Below are positions 58,159 to 64,000 of a stretch of 64,000 nt of DNA, in pieces. Location: assembly GCA_032164245.1 (NCBI GenBank), contig JAVMKO010000001.1, forward strand, positions 17,707,603 through 17,771,602, written 5' to 3'. Both the position numbers and the translations under genes were made by a program. Below the pieces are notes generated by a model, which saw nothing but the letters and a program-made list of their open reading frames with translations, was not told the DNA's origin and did not search any database. The stretch is from Sternotherus odoratus (taxonomy: Eukaryota; Chordata; Testudines; Kinosternidae). The first letter of the stretch is position 1, and each line of letters begins with the position of its first letter.

Positions 58159-59890
58159 CATGATAGGCCTGATTCTGCTCCCGTGACATCCATGACAAAA
58201 CACATGTAACACTGTCTGAATTAACAGCCTTCGTTTCTTTAATTTTTGGAATCCACAGGGCTCTACTTTTTTTACATATTGAGTTAGTGGGGCACAATCC
58301 TGTGTGAAGTTTGTTTGAACATATGTTGAACATAAAAAAAACAACAACCCACAATGGATTTAAGTTGTGTAAAGTAGAGTCTCCGGGGAAGAGACCTTTG
58401 ATGCTGATTTTCAACTGGGTCTATGTTTAGATGTCCAGGGTTAACCCCTGTGTCTCCAGGGACTGTAATTTGGCATAGTGAAAGAGTGTTTGTTGTGCTG
58501 AGTGTCACATTGGTCTTCATGGATCACATCTTACCGTCCGTACTTGAACTGAGCTTACTGAGGTGTTCTGCTTAAAAACACATGACATGCTATGGCCCTT
58601 TGTTTGAAATAACAGACCACATTCTGCTTTTGAGCACTCAGTTGAGGTTCCCATTGAAGTCAGTAGGAGCTGTGTGTATATGTTACATGTATATGTTCAG
58701 CACATAGAGGAGTATGTGTTGAACATATACATGTAATCATTTTATGCAGAGCTTTTCATCCATAGATCTCAAAGCCCTTTTACAAAGGAGGTAAGTCTTG
58801 TTGTTCCCATTTTGTAGGTGAGGAAACTAAGGCACAAGGAAATGACTTGCCAAAGATCAGCAAGCAAACCAGTGATGGAGCAAAGAACAGAACCCAGGAG
58901 TCACGAGTCTCAGTCCACTAGGCAAAACTGCTTTTCTTCTTGGTTATTGTCTTTACCTTTGAGAACAACATATATGCAAGTGAGGAAATTTTTGCTATGT
59001 GGCATGTATAGCGTATTCATATTGCAATCCATCTCAAAGGAAACCTAACCTCAGTCATTTTTTACTCTGCAATAATTCTCTGCCTGAGATGACAAAAACA
59101 AAGGTTCAGAGCAATTGTATTACTGTCTCTTTTGAGTTAAATATATTCTGATTTTCTCTTTAAAAGTTCTTAATGCTCTACTAAACAGAAACAAACCTCT
59201 TTTCAGCATCAGTGTTCTGTTGCTGGCCTTATCAGGAAAAAAGCCTCTTTAAGTCACAAGACCTCATGTTTGCTGTGACAGCTTTCTGATTATTAAATAA
59301 ACTCTGACCATGAGTAATCGTCAGACAGATATTACACCGTAGGCTTCAGTGAAAAAAAGCTGCAGACAAGCATTTCAGTGCCCAGAATCTCTAATTTTGT
59401 TTTTTCTTTTCAATTTGATGCATCACTTTTTTTTACCAAAAATAATAATAATGAATACATAAAAAATTACAATGAGATGATATTATACCTTTGGATGTGT
59501 TTATTACAAATTGCCATTTTGGACTGGGATTACAGTCTACAAGTGTTTTGCAGAATTTCCTCTGCAAGTTTGGTGCTGAGAATGTGTCCAGTTCAGAAAC
59601 CACGTCTTATAGAATCTTGGAATATCTAAAATCGTACGCAACCAAGCCTCTTATAACTGGTACTGAGGTGGAGGACTATCACTCATAATTATAAACATTA
59701 GACAATTTAAGTAAATACTGCTGGAGTTACTTAGATGCTTGTGGGAATGGGAGAATTGCATTACTCTTTGTAGGAATTTTAGAACAGTAATTTACAATGT
59801 GGTACTTTAATATGAGTATTTAGGGGAAGAATCATTCTTTATTATACAGTGTCCTATTGCATTAGCCACTATAGAAACAAATAATACCAA
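58159..59890. other. Non-coding DNA with MIR-like piece
   Basis: 58745-58925 resembles MIR/CORE-SINE (gtaggtgaggaaactaaggc, agaacagaacccaggagtca). No gene otherwise. Confidence 0.45.
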
Positions 59891-60066
59891 CATAAGAACA
59901 TAAGAACATAAGAACGGCCATACTGGGTCAGACCAAAGGTCCATCTAGCCCAGCATCCTGTCTACCGACAGTGGCCAGTGCCAGGTGCCCCGGAGTGAGT
60001 GAACCTAACAGGTATGATCGAGCGATCTCTCTCCTGCCATCCATCACCCCCCTCTGACAGAACTGC
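59891..60066 (-). mobile_element. CR1-family 3' end
   Basis: (cataagaa)n at 59891-59914, then cggccatactgggtcagacc, aaaggtccatctagcccagc and atcctgtctaccgacagtgg: a LINE 3'UTR tail in reverse, typical of the CR1 group in turtles and crocodilians. Low divergence relative to the other copies. Confidence 0.75.
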
Positions 60067-62739
60067 AGAGAGCACAACTGTGGTAAATGGAAATTGTCAA
60101 TTTAACAATCAATCCTATCTGATTTTATCATTTATTATTACAAAGAAGACCTGGAATCTTTTTGTAACTAGAATAGATCAGAGAAAAAAATCCTCAGGTT
60201 TTTTTTTTCTTCAGTTTCCTTTATTTGTACTCTGGAAAACACTTTCTGAATAATGGATGTCACTATTTCAGTTTTTTGTTTGTGCCGGTGTTTCACACAA
60301 CAGCTAGGGAGAAGAGACTTTTTTTTGAGAAAAGAAAAAAAGGGAAATGTAATGGTAAAACCCACAGAAATTGGCAGATGATCTCAGAGACAACTGTAGT
60401 TCCTGATACTACTACCTACTAACTCTCTCTCTCTCTCTGTTTGTTGTTGTGTTTAAGTGACTAGATTTCAAATTGGTGTCCCTTTCACTAAAGCAGATGG
60501 TAGGCTTAGTAGATCACAGCTGCAGGGCACATAAAATGCACCATAAAGAATCCACATTTATAAGCAATTTTCTAGAATATAAAATACTGGATTAAATGTT
60601 TACTTGGTGTAAAATGCAGAGAAGATTTGAACCAGGACCTTTAACATCATTTATATATGATGCTTATGAAAAATGAAACATGGAAAATAATATGGAAAAG
60701 CTTCAGAATAATGTTTGAATTAATTGCAGTAGTCAATGAGAACGTAATCAATCAATAAGCCCAGAGACACATCATCAGCATGTTGCCTTGCCATGTGGGA
60801 GTCTCAAGATGAGAATGAACAAAGAAGGGAGCTGATGGGGGTGAACTATTGTTGATATGATGCTGAAGAGGAAAAGCGAAGCACACACTGTATCTCTGGG
60901 GAGCAAACCATCCCTCATAATCTGATCCATGGCAAAGCATTAATGCTACCCCTGAAGGGAGCTGTTTATTTGTTGGCTAGGAGGCTGGTAGCAAATTGTC
61001 GCAAGTGGGACAGCAAATAGAAAAATCAGTGTTCCAGTGAGGGGAGTAGGAATTAAGGAAGAGACGTGGGGGAAAGAGAATAAGAACATTTGACTTCAAT
61101 GGAGCCAAGATTTCATCTGCTGTCTCTCTGCTAGCATTTGTTTTAAAATTTCCCACCCTTGCATTACTGCTAGTCCAGCTCCACAAGTGCTAGCAATATT
61201 TGAGTGCTGGGGTAGATGGGTGCACTGGCTGTTCAACCACCGTGTTGCGTAAGCCCGGGCTAGCACTCCCACTGGTGTTAGCATGACGGTCAGAAACGCT
61301 AAGAGAAATTCTAGCTTAGGCAGGGCAGGCGAGCCTAAGTGGGTGAATGGAGGCTTTGAACTGCTACGAAAACATCCTATGCATTCTCATAGAAAATGAG
61401 GGCCTTTCTCTTGGCTCTTTTTTGAACAACTTTACAGAATATAATGGAGCATTATAGCCCTGCTATAGAACTCTATCACATGGGTCAAATGGAGTTGGGG
61501 TACTAAGGACCAGAGCTACTGTAGGAGAACATGGCCTCTCCAAGGATTGCCTAGCCTCCTATGAGTCTCTCAGGGTCCCTGGGGACTAGGTTAAGTGGCA
61601 GGCTGTAAGGGAAGGCAAACCCCATCTCCCTGGATGGATTCTGATGGGGAATCTCCAGAAATTTCATTAAGATTTCCATGCAACATTCCTGCCTTTTTCC
61701 CCACAACACACACTCCTGTGGCTTTCCCAACAATATGGCCTCTTATTGCTGAGACACCTAACAAGCCAATATTATCAGTAGTCTGGAATTCTCTTTTGGC
61801 ACCCACTGGGAACCTCTGGGTATTATAGTTACTGCCAGAAATTCAAACCAAACCTTTTTGTTTTTGACAGTGAGTGCAGCTACCCAATCCAAACGAGGAC
61901 ACTGTCCTCTTCAAATTTTGGAGGCACTAGATCGTTCTGCATTGTAAATGTAAGCTTTGTTACAGTCCCATCACATTGTGCTGTATAATTTGTGTCACAT
62001 TCCAAACTGACGGAACACGATGGGATGCCCTGTAATGAGATGCAACCAATTCTTGGGTTATTTTTTTCCCCTTTAACAAAAGCATTTATTTTTTGGATTA
62101 GATACAGCACATCTGCTTTGCAACTGAATCTAAAATAGCTGCAAGTCTGGAAGAGACGGTATCAAATATGAGAAATGGCTAATTTCTTTTTAATATTGCA
62201 CCATTTTATAACATTAATATTTCCAGAATAGCAGATCTTAACTGCTGAAAGCACAATTAACTTCCAGGATTTCTATCCTCCTGAGAGGTACCACCGAGAG
62301 CAGAATGAAAGCACAAAGGCATAAAAGGGGATCCAAAGGCAGTATGTCTCCTAGTTGCAGTAATATGCAGATGTGGCCATTTAAGAGAAGAATGCTCTTA
62401 GGGACAGGCATTTTTTACGGGTGTTCTGAGATCAGTGGAGTTAGGACCAGATTTCCCTGTGGATCTCTAGGCTCTGCAGAGTAAGAGATCCATGCTCTCT
62501 CCTCATCCTCGAGAGAGAAGAATCTGATGAGTTTGCTATACACTAAAGTTCCTTGGGTGTTCAGATGACTTTTTTTCCCTTTCTGTTGGTTTTCCAATGG
62601 GAGGGAAAAACATAGGCACACATATATAACTAGATGAATGATGAAGACTATAAATAAAAGTGGGAGATGCTTCCAGTTCCATATGCAGGGCCAGTTAGAT
62701 AGGCAGAGCTGCAGGGTCTCAATGCATGGATGAGACAAT
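60067..62739. other. Unassigned non-coding DNA
   Basis: A short (CT)n tract at 60423-60440 and several A/T runs. No exon or repeat recognised. Confidence 0.45.
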
Positions 62740-63577
62740 GGTATAGTGAGGAGAGTTTAGATTTATTAGGACTCGGGGATGCTTTAGGGGGTGGGGGAGC
62801 CTATGCAGGAAGGATGGGCTCCACCTAAACCAAAACAGAACCAGACTGCTGGCGCTTAAAATTAAAGAGGTCGTAGAACAGTTTTTAAACTAAGGGCTGG
62901 CGGAAAGCCGACAGGTGCGGAGGAGCATGTGGTTCGGACATCCCCTAGGGGAGGGTCTATAAATGGAGATTCCCTATGTCCTAATGAGGAGAGGATGGAA
63001 AATGATAAAATACAGGGAAGATCTGATGAGAAACAGTCAAATAAAAAAAGTCCCATTCAATTATGTCATGTAATAGGAGACAGCCAAAAAATGATACGTT
63101 TTAAAAATGCTTGTATACTGATGCTAGAAGTCTAAATAATAAGAGTGCCCAGTATTAAAGGAGGATATTGCTATAGTAGGGATCACAGAAACTTGGTGGA
63201 ATGAGGATAATCAATGGGACAAAGTAATACCAGGGTGCAAAATATATTGGAAGGACAGAACAGATCGTGCTGGTGGGGGAGTGGCACTATGTGCAAAAGA
63301 AAGCATAAAATAAAGTAAAACCTTAAATGAACTAAATTGTACTATAGAATCTCTATGGATAGCATTTCCAAGCTTGAAAAATAAGAATATAGCAGTAGGG
63401 CTATATTAGAGACCACCTGACCAGGATGGTGTTAGTGACTCTGAAATGCTCAGGAAGATTAGAGAGGCTATTAAAATACAAAACTCAATAATAATAATGG
63501 GGGATTTCAACTATCCCCATATTGACTGGGTACATATCACCTCAGGAAGGGATGCTGAGATAAAGTTTCTTAACACC
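62740..63577 (+). pseudogene. CR1 5' region and endonuclease domain, truncated by LTR
   Basis: 62800-63060 is the leader and ORF1/ORF2 junction wording of CR1 (gggctccacctaaaccaaaa, atctgatgag). From about 63150 the frame reads DIAIVGITETWWNEDNQWDK, then DRTDRAGGGVALCAKESIK, and after a stop NCTIESLWIAF and, with a further stop, RPPDQDGVSDSEMLRKIREA and IIIMGDFNYPHIDW. These are the apurinic-like endonuclease motifs (ITETWW, GGGVAL, MGDFN). At least two stops break it, and it ends abruptly at the LTR. Confidence 0.85.
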
Positions 63578-64000
63578 TGTTGCAGGGTACTTTTTTGAAT
63601 CCCGTAGAAATAAGGCTCTCACACAGTGGCTAGATGGAAAGTGGTGAGTTTATTGAAGGGTAGTGACATGACAACACCTGGGCCCCCCGACTGCAGGCTG
63701 TCACTGACGAGGGATTTGGCACACCCAAGCGATGTCCAGGAAAGGAGCCCAACCAACGAGGGTGTGTCAGCACAGATCTACCCATGCTCATTTGCATCTC
63801 ATATATACTCATATCTCATTAATAGCAAGCAGCAAGCAAATTGGTTGATTACACGCTGGTTAGCACTTGTTGATTATATGCCGTCCTGCCTCAGTTTACC
63901 TATTTGGTTTCACACGCACTCGTTCTCACACAGACGGGGTAAACACTCACACAGCTGAGAAACTGTTCTCAGACACATACACAAGATAACAGAAATACAA
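63578..64000 (-). mobile_element. LTR inserted in CR1, runs off window
   Basis: Read on the minus strand the LTR ends ggtaccctgcaaca-like (complement of 63578 onward, ending in CA) and has a polyadenylation signal aataaa (complement of 63650-63655) about 75 bp before that end. The sequence is unrelated to CR1 and starts exactly where the endonuclease frame stops. The other end and any internal genes are outside the window. Confidence 0.6.

Overview
The window is vertebrate genomic DNA with no host exon that I can support. It is a non-coding stretch, intergenic or deep intronic, built from interleaved transposable elements. Chicken-repeat-1 (CR1) LINE tails, a DIRS tyrosine-recombinase retrotransposon, abundant hAT, Harbinger-like and Tigger-like miniature elements, Helitrons and MIR-like SINEs together point to a sauropsid. 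I favour a turtle; a crocodilian is the main alternative. That assignment rests on recalled repeat types, not on a search.

Layout. 1-1040 is unassigned. 1040-8488 is one decayed plus-strand CR1, split first by a Harbinger-like MITE (2976-3252, TAA duplication) and then by a 4.9 kb DIRS element (3358-8277). The DIRS element keeps its left and right inverted ends and its internal complementary region, but its gag-like, RT/RNase H and tyrosine recombinase frames are all broken. 8.5-24 kb is mostly low-density old repeat: a hAT at 11603-12295, a hAT with a perfect 8-bp duplication at 13891-14229, a TA-flanked MITE at 15254-15392 and a Harbinger-like element with TTA duplications at 21303-22178. 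24-33 kb holds a hAT at 24261-24602, LTR-like pieces, two GC-rich hAT-like elements at about 26750-27899, a Harbinger-like MITE at 28957-29238 and a chimeric hAT at 30970-32436 that carries transposase remnants on both strands. 36-44 kb holds a hAT inside a tRNA-like SINE, a hAT inside a CR1 tail, two adjacent TA-flanked Tigger-type MITEs, a retroposed fragment with an 11-bp duplication and a foldback hAT at 43326-43663. 44-51.5 kb is mostly unassigned DNA. 51.5-58.2 kb holds two Helitrons in opposite orientation and a displaced duplicate of one Helitron terminus, plus a repeat with a hammerhead-ribozyme-like fold at 57850-57877. The window ends with the 5' and endonuclease part of another CR1 (62740-63577), cut by an LTR that runs off the edge.

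Nothing here works as a gene system. All recognisable coding sequence belongs to decayed transposons. The interest lies in nesting order, target-site duplications that fix element boundaries to the base, and chimeric or duplicated elements. No database or folding program was available; family names are from motif and terminus recognition.
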